Source: Mucilaginibacter sp. L294
GTDB lineage: Bacteria > Bacteroidota > Bacteroidia > Sphingobacteriales > Sphingobacteriaceae
Reading direction: 5' to 3'
Assembly (NCBI RefSeq): GCF_001636615.1
Contig: NZ_LGEK01000008.1
Coordinates: forward strand, 21,345 to 85,344
Length of the DNA stretch: 64,000 nucleotides
Made by a program: the position numbers and the translations under genes. Positions 53,245-61,504 of the stretch are shown piece by piece (the stretch's first letter is position 1; every line of letters begins with the position of its first letter). Below the pieces are notes generated by a model. It worked only from the letters and a program-made list of their open reading frames with translations, searched no databases and was not told the DNA's origin.

Positions 53245-54056
53245 GCTTCTACGGGGGTTTTAGGTGCTTTTTTAGCCTTGGTTTTGGTGGTATTTTCTGC
53301 ACATACCCCCTCACTTTCAGAGGGGGGTATGTGCATTTTCTCGGGAGTTGTGGCGGCATTATCTGCACTTAAAACCCCTTGTTTAGCACTGGTTGAGGCT
53401 TTTACCTTAGCTAAGAAGTATGCAGGGTTTAACTCCCTTGCCCTTGCTTCATAAACCATAAAATCAGCCTGCCCCCCAAACCTGTTTTTAAACGGGAATG
53501 CAATAAACTTTTCTACATATATACCTATCCCTCCATCGTACCAAATACGATCACCCACGGCACTCTTTGGCCGCTTACCGTTAGCGTGGCTAATGAATAT
53601 TAAAGCCTTGCGCTTGCCGTATTTCTTTTTCAGAAAGTCGTAATCATCAAAGCTGAACTTTGTATAATCTAAGCTATCAATGAAGATAAAGTCGGGGCTG
53701 TTACGCGCCTTTAAATACTCGTCCAGTTCTTCCAAATAGCTTTTGTTAGGCTTACGGCTTTCGTTCGGGTCAATGATGTAAAACCTACCGCTTACCTCGT
53801 CCATGCGGTTACGGTTACAGGCTTTTTGCAGGTCGTACCCGTGTCCCTGTTCGTAGCTTAACCAAGCGACCTTACCATACTTGGCCAAAGCTTTAGCCAG
53901 CCTGATACAGTATTCGGTTTTTCCGTTACCGCTATTGCCGGCTACTATCATTTGAAAGGCAAACGGTACATCGCCCAGGTGCGGGGCAAACTCCCCCGTT
54001 AAACCCATAAGCTTATATTTTTTCTGTTGAAATTGATGTGTGCCTAATACTTTCAT
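53241..54056 (-). CDS. RecA-like P-loop ATPase
   Basis: 271 aa: Walker A VAGNSGNGKTEY with K46, Walker B FIFIDSLD near 130, and a sensor FISHANGKRP, as in RecA/DnaB/KaiC-fold ATPases. The C-terminus is a disordered Lys/Thr-rich tail. It is a second ATPase besides MuB, encoded with the replication-like gene. It could be a helicase-type or recombination motor. Confidence 0.65.
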   Translation of the reverse strand: MKVLGTHQFQQKKYKLMGLTGEFAPHLGDVPFAFQMIVAGNSGNGKTEYCIRLAKALAKYGKVAWLSYEQGHGYDLQKACNRNRMDEVSGRFYIIDPNESRKPNKSYLEELDEYLKARNSPDFIFIDSLDYTKFSFDDYDFLKKKYGKRKALIFISHANGKRPKSAVGDRIWYDGGIGIYVEKFIAFPFKNRFGGQADFMVYEARARELNPAYFLAKVKASTSAKQGVLSADNAATTPEKMHIPPSESEGVCAENTTKTKAKKAPKTPVEA

Positions 54057-54059
54057 TTA

Positions 54060-54203
54060 CTACATTATTATATTGCGCGGAAAATCTTTTTTCTTGGTAC
54101 TATCAGCGGCGCAATGGTTTGGCTGCACAGTATCTTTTTTACAGGCTACTAAAGCCAGTACGATGTATATAGCTATCGCTATTATTATTGCTGTTCTTTT
54201 CAT
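54060..54203 (-). CDS. Small phage lipoprotein (47 aa)
   Basis: Start at 54203 gives MKRTAIIIAIAIYIVLALVA then the lipobox Cys (LVAC), then KKDTVQPNHCAADSTKKKD. A 47-aa lipoprotein in an early operon is not a lysis Rz1 by position. Superinfection exclusion proteins are often small lipoproteins. It was too short for a default gene call. Confidence 0.55.
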   Translation of the reverse strand: MKRTAIIIAIAIYIVLALVACKKDTVQPNHCAADSTKKKDFPRNIIM

Positions 54204-54226
54204 TGTGATTAGTTGTTAGATGGCTG

Positions 54227-54664
54227 TTAGCAGCCGTTTTGTTTAAAGTATTTCTCGAACATGGTGTAGACACCATCGCGCCAAAAACCCCACCACCGTA
54301 TATATCTAAATCTGATTACAAGCGTCCACGCTGGTTTATTATCTATCAGCTCAACAAAGTGGATATGTGTTGCCGGGCGATAATGAACGGTAAGCGGCCA
54401 CATCCTTTTGCGGTTGAAAGTTGGGTCACCATAAGCATCAACGAGGCCGTCATAGGTGCAATCGTTGTACCCGCGCCACAGGGGTATCGTTATAAAATTC
54501 CAAGGGTGGTCATGCAGGCTACTACGATCGTCGCTACGGTAAAACCTGTGCAGGTATATAGCGAAGTCATGCGAGGAGAAAAATTCCCACCTCGTCAAGT
54601 ATGCGCTGTCTTTATCGCCGCGAGCCTCGCAGCCATAAATCGTTTTCTTTTCGTAAAGTCGCAT
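54227..54664 (-). CDS. Phage cupin-like protein (145 aa)
   Basis: The core LHRFYRSDDRSSLHDHPWNF then VHYRPATHIHFVEL matches a cupin with HDH and HIH ligands, a type seen in phage early regions. It has a basic, aromatic-rich C-terminus (FRYIRWWGFWRDGVYTM). Function unknown; may modify or bind a small molecule. Confidence 0.55.
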   Translation of the reverse strand: MRLYEKKTIYGCEARGDKDSAYLTRWEFFSSHDFAIYLHRFYRSDDRSSLHDHPWNFITIPLWRGYNDCTYDGLVDAYGDPTFNRKRMWPLTVHYRPATHIHFVELIDNKPAWTLVIRFRYIRWWGFWRDGVYTMFEKYFKQNGC

Positions 54665-54666
54665 TG

Positions 54667-54906
54667 TTATTGGGTATGGTTAATAAAAAAATCAAATGGG
54701 ATTAGCTTACATTCCAGTTGCTTTAAATCAGCTTTTGGAATTTTTTTGCGAACCATGCCTATTACTTCATTGTAAGCCTTTTCGCCTGCTATCTTAGGGT
54801 TAGGTGCTACCACCAAACCTTTAACTACAGAGGGCTTAAATTTCACTATCCGGCTGCCGGGTTCGTAAGCCTTTAGGCGAACGAAATACATATTTTCCTT
54901 TGCCAT
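54667..54906 (-). CDS. Phage hypothetical protein (79 aa)
   Basis: MAKENMYFVRLKAYEPGSRI start, basic, with the helix KAYNEVIGMVRKKIPKADLK. Three bases separate it from the DUF3164 gene and two from the cupin gene. No family recognised. Confidence 0.5.
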   Translation of the reverse strand: MAKENMYFVRLKAYEPGSRIVKFKPSVVKGLVVAPNPKIAGEKAYNEVIGMVRKKIPKADLKQLECKLIPFDFFINHTQ

Positions 54907-54909
54907 GGC

Positions 54910-55551
54910 TTAGATGTTTGAGAAGTTAAGGTGAACGTCTACATACTCGCCGTTATCGCTACGTACAAACAGGCTGAAATACTCTTTACTGCTTGGCCTG
55001 CGGATAGCCTTATCAATTAGTGACATGGCCTCGTGGTAGCGTTTATCGGGGATACTGTCGGCATACCTGCGCAAGCCCAGCACTCGTTTAGTATCAATTG
55101 TGCCGCCCTGGCTGCTAAAGGCTTCCATTACGATAGGTTTAAACCATTCGGGGGCAGATGTTAGGCCATCGCTTAAAAGCTCGTCTAACTTCGCCTTTGC
55201 CAGTTGTAACAGGCTTTCGTCAAATACAATCGGCTCGTTTACATTGATCTCAATTTTAATTGAGCGGTCGAAGTTGTACCGGATGATATTACCTTTGCCT
55301 TTACCGCGCGGGGCTTTACCGCCGTTTTCATCAAGGAATAACTGGTATAGCTCTTTACCTATCGCAAAGCATTCGGCTTTATGCTCTTCTAACTGTTTGC
55401 GCAATGCAATGCGCTTTTTAGCCAGGCTTGGCAGTTTACGCTCGTTGGCTCGTTCGCTTGGTTTGGTTCGGTCGTATGGTATGGTGTCGCCTGCCTCGTT
55501 TAGCCAAACCCTATCCGCTGGCTTCTGTTGAATTACTTGTAAATTTTGCAT
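54910..55551 (-). CDS. DUF3164-family phage protein
   Basis: 213 aa. The C-terminal core IVMEAFSSQGGTIDTKRVLG, then RYHEAMSLIDKAIRRPSSKE and SLFVR, matches DUF3164, a family of Mu-like phages. A middle coiled coil (AKKRIALRKQLEEHKAECFA) precedes it. Likely an early DNA-related function; the biochemical role is not established. Confidence 0.7.
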   Translation of the reverse strand: MQNLQVIQQKPADRVWLNEAGDTIPYDRTKPSERANERKLPSLAKKRIALRKQLEEHKAECFAIGKELYQLFLDENGGKAPRGKGKGNIIRYNFDRSIKIEINVNEPIVFDESLLQLAKAKLDELLSDGLTSAPEWFKPIVMEAFSSQGGTIDTKRVLGLRRYADSIPDKRYHEAMSLIDKAIRRPSSKEYFSLFVRSDNGEYVDVHLNFSNI

Positions 55552-55555
55552 GTTG

Positions 55556-55720
55556 TTATTTGGTTAATTTTTTAAGGTTGTTAGTGCTTTCTGTTAATTC
55601 TTTTTGCTGGTTTAACTCGGCAAGCTTGGCTATCATGTCATGCCTTGCCACCCAATCGGCGTGCGGATGTTCCCGCAGCCAATCCTCGGTTTGTGTAATT
55701 TGTTGGGTTAATTTGTCCAT
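55556..55720 (-). CDS. Small phage protein (54 aa) overlapping its neighbour
   Basis: Start at 55720 gives MDKLTQQITQTEDWLREHPH, ADWVARHDMIAKLAELNQQK, and stops at 55558-55556. It is a helical coiled-coil-like peptide with an 83-base overlap into the end of the 130-aa gene in another frame, and ends four bases before the DUF3164 start. Tight packing and coupling support it as a real gene. Confidence 0.6.
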   Translation of the reverse strand: MDKLTQQITQTEDWLREHPHADWVARHDMIAKLAELNQQKELTESTNNLKKLTK

Positions 55721-56030
55721 GGTACATTTGGTCTATTTGGTTAATAATTGATTGCAGGGTTAATACCTCGTAGTGGTAAGCCACAAAGTCAACCGTAACG
55801 TTGTAAAAAAACACATGCAGCGCCCAGGCTTCCTGATCTGTTAAAGAAAACTGCCATGTAGATTTGCCAATAAATACAGCTTCTGTTTTAGCCCTTATTT
55901 TGTTGTAAGCTTTCGCAACGTGGCTGTAAACAAGGCGCTCGGCAATATTGTCCGGTTTGTTCTCGTTTAGCAAAACGCGCAGCAATAATTCTAATCCGTC
56001 AAGCTGGCATCTATTGGGTTTAAAGGTCAT
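55638..56030 (-). CDS. Phage hypothetical protein (130 aa)
   Basis: Starts MTFKPNRCQLDGLELLLRVL and has a helical middle (NIAERLVYSHVAKAYNKIRA), with an aromatic stretch WALHVFFYNVTVDFVAYHYE. Tandem leftward packing suggests an early accessory gene. Function unknown. Confidence 0.5.
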   Translation of the reverse strand: MTFKPNRCQLDGLELLLRVLLNENKPDNIAERLVYSHVAKAYNKIRAKTEAVFIGKSTWQFSLTDQEAWALHVFFYNVTVDFVAYHYEVLTLQSIINQIDQMYHGQINPTNYTNRGLAAGTSARRLGGKA

Positions 56031-56031
56031 T

Positions 56032-56316
56032 TTAAAGTGGTTTTAAAGCGGCCTCGCAAGCCGCGTACAACGTTTTAAAGGGCTTGTGTTTCAGCATGTC
56101 CTCAAATACATTATTGCTATAATTGAGGATTGTAGGGCGTGTGTGATTAGGGAATAAATCAAGTATTCGCATTGGTGACACCTTGCCGTCAAGCAGCATT
56201 TTAACGGTTATCCATCGTGCAAATACCACCTCCTGTTTTCGGGTTTGGTTTTGCATTTGCTCAACCGTTACCCCACACACTTGCGCTATATGTTGCATAA
56301 TTTCGGCAGGCATCAT
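56032..56316 (-). CDS. Small DnaA domain IV-like protein (94 aa)
   Basis: MMPAEIMQHIAQVCGVTVEQ then KQEVVFARWITVKMLLDGKV and ILDLFPNHTRPTILNYSNNV: a DnaA-C-like HTH in which the recognition helix motif is HTRPTILNY. Overlaps its upstream neighbour by 4 bp. With the protein at 51929 this makes two related HTH proteins in the same operon. Confidence 0.5.
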   Translation of the reverse strand: MMPAEIMQHIAQVCGVTVEQMQNQTRKQEVVFARWITVKMLLDGKVSPMRILDLFPNHTRPTILNYSNNVFEDMLKHKPFKTLYAACEAALKPL

Positions 56317-56702
56317 GCGGTTACCTCCTGTTCGTGAGTAGCCGGATATATCACAGCCTCATACATGGTGCGCTCCATGATAACCCTATGCGGCTTATAC
56401 CTAAAGCCTTTCATGTTGTGGGCGTTATGGTAATGGGTTATCTTTTCGGCTACGCTCATGCGCTTTGTGTTAGCGAGAAACACCATGTCGCGCGCATGCC
56501 AATGATTGCGATACCACTTCCAAAACAGCGGGTGTTTTGCGTAATGGCCTATAACCTCTTCATCATCGCCGCAGTAACCGCGCAACCATTCAAGCCCTTT
56601 GCTTTCCTGGTACTGGCCGTATTGCAGATCATCCCAGCCTAATGAGCGCATAACCAGTTCGCGGGTTACGCCTTGTATTGTTTTAATTGCTGTGCTTTTC
56701 AT
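56313..56702 (-). CDS. Phage hypothetical protein (129 aa)
   Basis: Start at 56702 (MKSTAIKTIQGVTRELVMRS) is preferred to the upstream Met because the longer frame would run through the 67-aa gene. Trp-rich core (FWKWYRNHWHARDMVFLANT) and an Asp/Glu/His rich end. No family recognised. Confidence 0.5.
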   Translation of the reverse strand: MKSTAIKTIQGVTRELVMRSLGWDDLQYGQYQESKGLEWLRGYCGDDEEVIGHYAKHPLFWKWYRNHWHARDMVFLANTKRMSVAEKITHYHNAHNMKGFRYKPHRVIMERTMYEAVIYPATHEQEVTA

Positions 56703-56886
56703 TGTTCCGGTGTATTGGTAAGTTTTTAATTTCGTCCATAAATAGTGCGGCATCGTATTTAAACTGTGCCTGTTGTTGCCTGCGGTTGCGATACCAATCG
56801 CACATTTGCCACCGTTTACCAAGGGCTTTTTTAAGTTTTCGAGGCAGCCTAAAAACCCTATCGGTGTACATGGTTATAGTTTTCAT
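56683..56886 (-). CDS. Phage hypothetical protein (67 aa)
   Basis: Basic protein starting MKTITMYTDRVFRLPRKLKK, starting in the TAATG that closes the MuB gene and overlapping the next gene by 20 bases. May bind nucleic acid by composition. Function unknown. Confidence 0.5.
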   Translation of the reverse strand: MKTITMYTDRVFRLPRKLKKALGKRWQMCDWYRNRRQQQAQFKYDAALFMDEIKNLPIHRNNEKHSN

Positions 56887-57743
56887 TATGCAGCCTCCTT
56901 TTTTGCTTTGTATGCCTTTACAAGGCGTTTTACACGGCGTATGTCACCCTCACTATCGTTAGCAATCCTATTAACTGTGGCCTCGTCACTTACTCCGTTC
57001 AGCCGGATTATTCCTTTAATCTCATCGTTGGTATTGTCAGGCAATTCTATAAAGCGCCTGCCGCCACGGCTGTACAACTCTCTGTAGCCTTTCTTATTCA
57101 TTTCAACGCCTTTGATTATGCGCTTTTTAAGGTACTCGGTAGCCTGTATTACGATAGAACACTTGCCCTCTGTCTCGTTGTAGATAGTTATAAAGAAGTA
57201 AAGTATAAGGTCGCTAAGCTTGTCGCCCTCGTCGATTATAAACACGGGGGGATGCTCAAATCGCAGTATTGCCTCCACAAGCAAATCCATCATTTCGTAA
57301 ATGGTATAGCCACCGTGGTTTTTATCCATTGCTGCCAGCATTTCAGCTAAAAATGTTTTGCGGTTCAGGTAGTCTTTAGCCTTAAGGATAAAGACGTTCT
57401 CATTTTTTGCGAAATGCTTCGCGGGTTCAGATTTACCGCTTCCCTCTTTTGCAACCACAAAGAAAAATTCGGCGAATTTCATCGCATCTGAGTAAATGGC
57501 TGGCATCATTCGCATACGCCTAACGCTATGGTCTATAACCCAATCCTCTTTAAACCCTGCAAGTTGGTTTTGAATAGAAAGCCACATGCCATCAGCAATA
57601 TTATCCCACTTGTCATTGATAATGTTGCTAATTGTAGCGTTTGAAACGCCGACAAAACGGCGTGATGCGGCCATTTGTCCGCCGACTTGTTGAACAAATT
57701 GTGACAAGTCGTTTTTAATTTGTTGTTTTGCTTCTGTATTCAT
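56886..57743 (-). CDS. MuB-like AAA+ target-selection ATPase
   Basis: 285 aa. An N-terminal HTH (AASRRFVGVSNATISNIIND) precedes an AAA+ core with Walker A VVAKEGSGKS (101-105), Walker B VFIIDEGDK near 170, and an arginine-finger region. It delivers target DNA to the transposase, blocks self-insertion and helps replication. It follows MuA by 55 bases. Its first 70 bases of coding carry end-like repeats. Confidence 0.87.
   Translation of the reverse strand: MNTEAKQQIKNDLSQFVQQVGGQMAASRRFVGVSNATISNIINDKWDNIADGMWLSIQNQLAGFKEDWVIDHSVRRMRMMPAIYSDAMKFAEFFFVVAKEGSGKSEPAKHFAKNENVFILKAKDYLNRKTFLAEMLAAMDKNHGGYTIYEMMDLLVEAILRFEHPPVFIIDEGDKLSDLILYFFITIYNETEGKCSIVIQATEYLKKRIIKGVEMNKKGYRELYSRGGRRFIELPDNTNDEIKGIIRLNGVSDEATVNRIANDSEGDIRRVKRLVKAYKAKKEAA
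57683..57714. repeat. Internal copy of the phage-end repeat, in an inverted pair
   Basis: gacaagtcgttt at 57703-57714 matches the two phage-end copies over 12 bases. A reverse partner cgacttgt (57683-57690) faces acaagtcg (57704-57711), a dyad with 13 bases between. It lies in the start of the MuB gene. Confidence 0.6.
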
Positions 57744-57771
57744 TTTATCGCTTTTAAAGTGTTTATAATGG

Positions 57772-57796
57772 CCACCTTTCCAGAGGTGGTTTTTTT
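57772..57796 (+). terminator. Hairpin with T7 in the MuA-MuB gap
   Basis: ccacct / aggtgg stem with loop ttccag and a TTTTTTT run on plus. This points rightward, against the early operon, so it may block antisense transcription; there is no plus gene here. Confidence 0.4.
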
Positions 57797-57798
57797 GT

Positions 57799-59889
57799 TT
57801 AGTATAAATCGTAATGGTCTATATCCTCGGCCTCGTCGGTAGTGTTGATAAGGCTTCCCGTTTGCGGTGCTATTTCAATCGATGCAACTTTTGGCTGATA
57901 CATACTTTCGAGGTAACCCATTTCGGCACCCTGTTTTACATCTTTCAGTAATACCCCTGCCTGTATCAGTGCTTGCGGGTCTATGTTAGTACCCTCTAAG
58001 GCCAATAGCCTTGTATTCAGCGTTTCGGTTAGCAGGTTTGCTACTTGCTTTTTGGCATCAAATAAGCCCTGTATGCGCTTACCATCACCCGGCAGATAAT
58101 CAGCCAATGCACCGGGTACGTTATTGTATTTTTGAGCCACAAAGCGCAGCCCTTTGCTATCTGTTATTAAGAACTCGGTAAGTTTTTCAGGGTCGTAAAA
58201 CACCTCTACCTTTTTACCGTTGTGCTGAAATATCACCTCGTCGGGCAGGTCTATGCTCACCTGCTTGCCGTTGATTGTAGGGCGTAAACCTGCTGATGTG
58301 ATAGTTAAAAGGCTGTTATCGGGATTTTTAGGGTTAAGGTGCTTTTTGCCCATTATTTGCAGCTTCATACCTGCATTTATCTGCTTTGCTTTGCTCTTTT
58401 CAGATGCGTTAAAAGCCTCAATCCATTCCTTTTGGCGGCTGATACCCGTTTTAGGGTTAGCTTTCATGCGCATGATATTGATAAAGGTTTCTACCACTTC
58501 GGGCACTCTATCAATTTTGGGGTAGTTTTTGGCCGCATCAACAATATATTCAGCACTTAGCCGCTCTTTTGCGGTGATGTTTTGACCTGCATAGTTATTG
58601 GTTGGCATGGCCTTAAGTACTTGGTGCCATTCGGTGCCAAAGCTTCTTTCGATGTATTTACCCTGCGGTACACCGTGCGCCTGCGGCGTGAAGCTTGCAA
58701 CGCGTTTGTAGAACTCGCCCAGGGCATTTTTCATTTTTACATCAAGCCCCCAACGGTCGGTTTGCAATTGATGCGGCAGGTAGTAAGAGCCGGTAAGCAT
58801 TTGAATGTGATTTAAGGCGTTTCTAAAGGCCTGATAAACCAGCTCATGTGTTACCTTATCGCCAACTGCATAGCCCAAAATGTAATCGTTATAGGTGTCG
58901 GTAATGACGTATACCATCGGGCGGTAATACTTGCTTTTTTTGGTGCCGCCTGCCTCTGTCCATGTTTCAACCTCGAAAAATAGATCAAGGCAGTTATCAT
59001 CAGCATTAATAAACAATAGCGGTGCGCTTGCTCGGTCGCGCTGCATTTCTTTGGTGTATTTGTTGTAAGCTTTCTTTTTACCATCTCGGGTAGCTGCTAA
59101 AACATGCTCGTTTTTGCGTCTAAAGTTGCCTACAGCGGCGGGGGTAATTGTCTCTTTATCTTTAGCTTTAGCATACTGATTATATGCAGCCGCTATAACC
59201 GTATCATCATGCTTACGCGGGTCTGAAAGCATTTTTAATAGCAATGCCTCTGCCTCGTCGGTATCAATTTTCTTTGCGTTATCGTTGCCGAAGCGGTGTT
59301 TTTCTATCAACAACTCATAACGTTCCTCGGCGGTTGGTAACTGGTTATATGCTCTTAGTTTGGCGGTTAGTTGCTTGTATGATGCAGGGATAGCAATATT
59401 TTCTTTGAGTATTAACTCGCTTACCGTGTCCCAAAACTCGCCAATGGTTAGTTTCAGGTTGTTTTTTAGTGCCTTTTTATCAGTGGTTATGCGGCCAATC
59501 ATGTTTAGCCAGTTAGCTGCTTTGGTGTATCGCTCTACGTAGTTTATTTGCGGCTTGCCTTTAGCATCTACGTTTGTAGCCGGTAGCTTTAAATTATTGG
59601 GTAATACATAATCTTGGTAGAACTTGTGCGCCTGATAATCCCAATCAATAAGGTCTAAAACGGGCTGTTTTGCAAGATATTCGTAAGGGTTGCCGTAACG
59701 TTTTTTAATCTCTTCCTTGCGTTTGGGCTGCATGGTTTCGTACTCAATAAACACCTTGCGGCCGTTACCACCGAGGCCATGCACGGTAATATTTTCGCGT
59801 TTTTTGTCGGATTTGTACGTTTCCACGCCAAAAATCCCGACAAACTCGTCGTAGGTTAAGCAAAGTTTATTATCGTTTAGGTATAACAT
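57799..59889 (-). CDS. MuA-like DDE transposase
   Basis: 696 aa. The catalytic triad is readable: D297/D298 in LLFINADDNCLDLFF, D378 in HQLQTDRWGLD and E414 in GKYIERSFGTEWHQ, separated by about 80 and 36 residues as in Mu-type rve domains. The N-terminus is a DNA-binding region for the phage ends, and the C-terminal part (520-690) is the beta-barrel/MuB contact portion. It inserts the phage during lysogeny and replicative transposition. Second leftward gene. Confidence 0.9.
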   Translation of the reverse strand: MLYLNDNKLCLTYDEFVGIFGVETYKSDKKRENITVHGLGGNGRKVFIEYETMQPKRKEEIKKRYGNPYEYLAKQPVLDLIDWDYQAHKFYQDYVLPNNLKLPATNVDAKGKPQINYVERYTKAANWLNMIGRITTDKKALKNNLKLTIGEFWDTVSELILKENIAIPASYKQLTAKLRAYNQLPTAEERYELLIEKHRFGNDNAKKIDTDEAEALLLKMLSDPRKHDDTVIAAAYNQYAKAKDKETITPAAVGNFRRKNEHVLAATRDGKKKAYNKYTKEMQRDRASAPLLFINADDNCLDLFFEVETWTEAGGTKKSKYYRPMVYVITDTYNDYILGYAVGDKVTHELVYQAFRNALNHIQMLTGSYYLPHQLQTDRWGLDVKMKNALGEFYKRVASFTPQAHGVPQGKYIERSFGTEWHQVLKAMPTNNYAGQNITAKERLSAEYIVDAAKNYPKIDRVPEVVETFINIMRMKANPKTGISRQKEWIEAFNASEKSKAKQINAGMKLQIMGKKHLNPKNPDNSLLTITSAGLRPTINGKQVSIDLPDEVIFQHNGKKVEVFYDPEKLTEFLITDSKGLRFVAQKYNNVPGALADYLPGDGKRIQGLFDAKKQVANLLTETLNTRLLALEGTNIDPQALIQAGVLLKDVKQGAEMGYLESMYQPKVASIEIAPQTGSLINTTDEAEDIDHYDLY

Positions 59890-59900
59890 CTTAGGCCTGC

Positions 59901-60281
59901 TTATTTAAATTTAACCATGCGTGATACTTCCGAAATCAGGGCTTTAAACCCTGTTTTTAGTAGATCATCTGCGATTGCAGCACGTAGCCCTTTGCCTTTG
60001 GTGGCGTTGCGCTCACCGCTACGTACACCCTTTACCAGTGATGCAGATACCCCAGCAACCTTGGCGGTTATCTCGGCAGGTAGCATTATTTCGTCTACAG
60101 TATTCTGTCGTATTCTACCAATTGCGGCTATACTTAGCACGTTAAGCCCGTATGACGCAGCCATATCATTGTACGCACCGGCTATTTCCCTATTGGTTAG
60201 CTGCCTTTTATCGCTCATTAATGACTTTAATAAAGCATTCAGCTCTGCTTCTTTTTGGGACAATTGGTTTTTATTTTTCAT
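59901..60281 (-). CDS. Ner-like early regulator
   Basis: 126 aa from ATG at 60281. A helical start (SQKEAELNALLKSLMSDKRQ) and an HTH in the C-terminal half (EITAKVAGVSASLVKGVRSG). It occupies the Ner slot, first leftward gene after the repressor, and carries an operator-like site in its own coding. A longer frame to 60641 would run through the operators and into the repressor gene, so it was rejected. Confidence 0.6.
   Translation of the reverse strand: MKNKNQLSQKEAELNALLKSLMSDKRQLTNREIAGAYNDMAASYGLNVLSIAAIGRIRQNTVDEIMLPAEITAKVAGVSASLVKGVRSGERNATKGKGLRAAIADDLLKTGFKALISEVSRMVKFK
60096..60109. promoter_or_regulatory. Operator-like site O3 inside the Ner-like gene
   Basis: tacagtattctgtc matches 13 of 14 bases of O1. 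It is 223 bp from O1 and inside the first early gene, so it could allow repressor looping or a roadblock. Confidence 0.55.
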
Positions 60282-60318
60282 ATATTCGTGCTGTTTGTGT
60301 CTATTTGCGACACAAAAA

Positions 60319-60332
60319 TACAGTATTCTGTA
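60319..60332. promoter_or_regulatory. Repressor operator O1
   Basis: tacagtattctgta, a perfect tacag/ctgta dyad between the repressor and the Ner-like gene. The flanking tgtctatttg near 60299-60307 is one mismatch from a -7 box for the repressor. Confidence 0.75.
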
Positions 60333-60350
60333 ACAATACCAAATGAAAAA

Positions 60351-60364
60351 TACAATATTCTGTA
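60351..60364. promoter_or_regulatory. Repressor operator O2
   Basis: tacaatattctgta, 13 of 14 matches to O1, 32 bp centre to centre from it (about three helical turns), just before the repressor ATG. It would mediate autorepression. Confidence 0.75.
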
Positions 60365-60372
60365 AATAAATC

Positions 60373-61320
60373 ATGGCAGATGATTTAACAGGGCGCTTTA
60401 TAGCGGCGTTTGAATGGCTTAAAGCCGAGCAATTAGTAAAGAATGATACCGACTTTGCGTCTAAAATAGACGTGAGCCGCTCATCTATTACCGAAATTTT
60501 AAAGGGTAGGAGTAATCCGGGCGGCAAGCCTTTACAGAATATTGTAAATAACTTTCCCGTTGATGGCAATTGGCTTTTAACCGGTAGGGGTGAAATGGAT
60601 GCAAGATTGAAAGAAATTACATCTACCACGGGTATTCGCACGCTACATTATGACAATACCCCATACGAAACTGACGTAATACCTATCCTTTCAGAGCCTA
60701 AAAATGCACATTACGCCCCCCCAACTAAGCGTAAAAATGCCCCCGCAAGTGCCCCCGCAAAGCTTACTTTAGTACCTAAATACGTAACTGTAAATAAGGA
60801 TGAAACCGAAAATATACTGTGGGTAAACGTACGCGCCTCGGCTGGTTATGTTAAAGGACATGCCGACCCTGAATACTTAGGAACGTTACCAGCGTTTAAC
60901 ATGCCAGGACTGCGTAATGGCACGTTCAGGACGTTTGAGGTAGATGGTGATAGTATGTTTCCAACGCTGGAAAATAAAGAGGCTGTAATAGGTAGATGGG
61001 TTGAAAGCATTGACGATATCGTCGAGGATTACGTACACGTTATCGTATCTAAAGAGCGTGGTGTGCTTATAAAACGTGTGTTAAACCGTATAAATGAGTA
61101 TGGTTACCTTGTTTTAAAGTCTGATGCTGTAGATAACAGAAACCAGTACCAAAATATTGAAATACCACAGGATGATATTTTAGAAATATGGTTTTCGGTG
61201 ATGCACTTTAATAAAAAGTTTAGACACCCAACAGATATGTACAAGCGCATTAACAACCTCGAAGCCGACTTAACAGAGGTGTTACGCGTGCTTAAAACCA
61301 ACAATCTACTATCCAAATAG
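60373..61320 (+). CDS. S24/LexA-like phage repressor
   Basis: 315 aa. An N-terminal XRE-type HTH (DFASKIDVSRSSITEILKGR) and a C-terminal S24 peptidase domain with Ser in EVDGDSMFPTL and Lys in GVLIKRVL, plus an Ala-Gly cleavage site in VRASAGYVKG. This predicts self-cleavage and loss of immunity after RecA activation. It is divergent from the leftward early genes and binds O1-O3 by inference. Confidence 0.9.
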   Translation: MADDLTGRFIAAFEWLKAEQLVKNDTDFASKIDVSRSSITEILKGRSNPGGKPLQNIVNNFPVDGNWLLTGRGEMDARLKEITSTTGIRTLHYDNTPYETDVIPILSEPKNAHYAPPTKRKNAPASAPAKLTLVPKYVTVNKDETENILWVNVRASAGYVKGHADPEYLGTLPAFNMPGLRNGTFRTFEVDGDSMFPTLENKEAVIGRWVESIDDIVEDYVHVIVSKERGVLIKRVLNRINEYGYLVLKSDAVDNRNQYQNIEIPQDDILEIWFSVMHFNKKFRHPTDMYKRINNLEADLTEVLRVLKTNNLLSK

Positions 61321-61392
61321 AAGATACTTTAAAAAGCTTTTAAAGGGTATTTAAAATAATCCAACCCAAATACAACATAAACCAACTGATTT

Positions 61393-61405
61393 GGACAAGT
61401 CGTTT
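61393..61405. repeat. Transposase-end repeat, inner copy (ggacaagtcgttt)
   Basis: Matches the copy at 61505-61517 exactly over 13 bases, 112 bp away, inside the immunity-end terminal region. Candidate MuA-binding site. Confidence 0.7.
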
Positions 61406-61504
61406 TATTTCGCCGAATTTTCTCGTTGGCTCAAAAAGCGCCTCTGTGCGCTGTAAATGCACAAAAATCGCACTTTTTTATATTTTGTGTGTAAGATAAG
61501 AATA

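Noticed and set aside
59901..60641. 246-codon version of the Ner-like gene
   Set aside because: It would run through both operators and the start of the divergent repressor gene; the ATG at 60281 gives a complete regulator.
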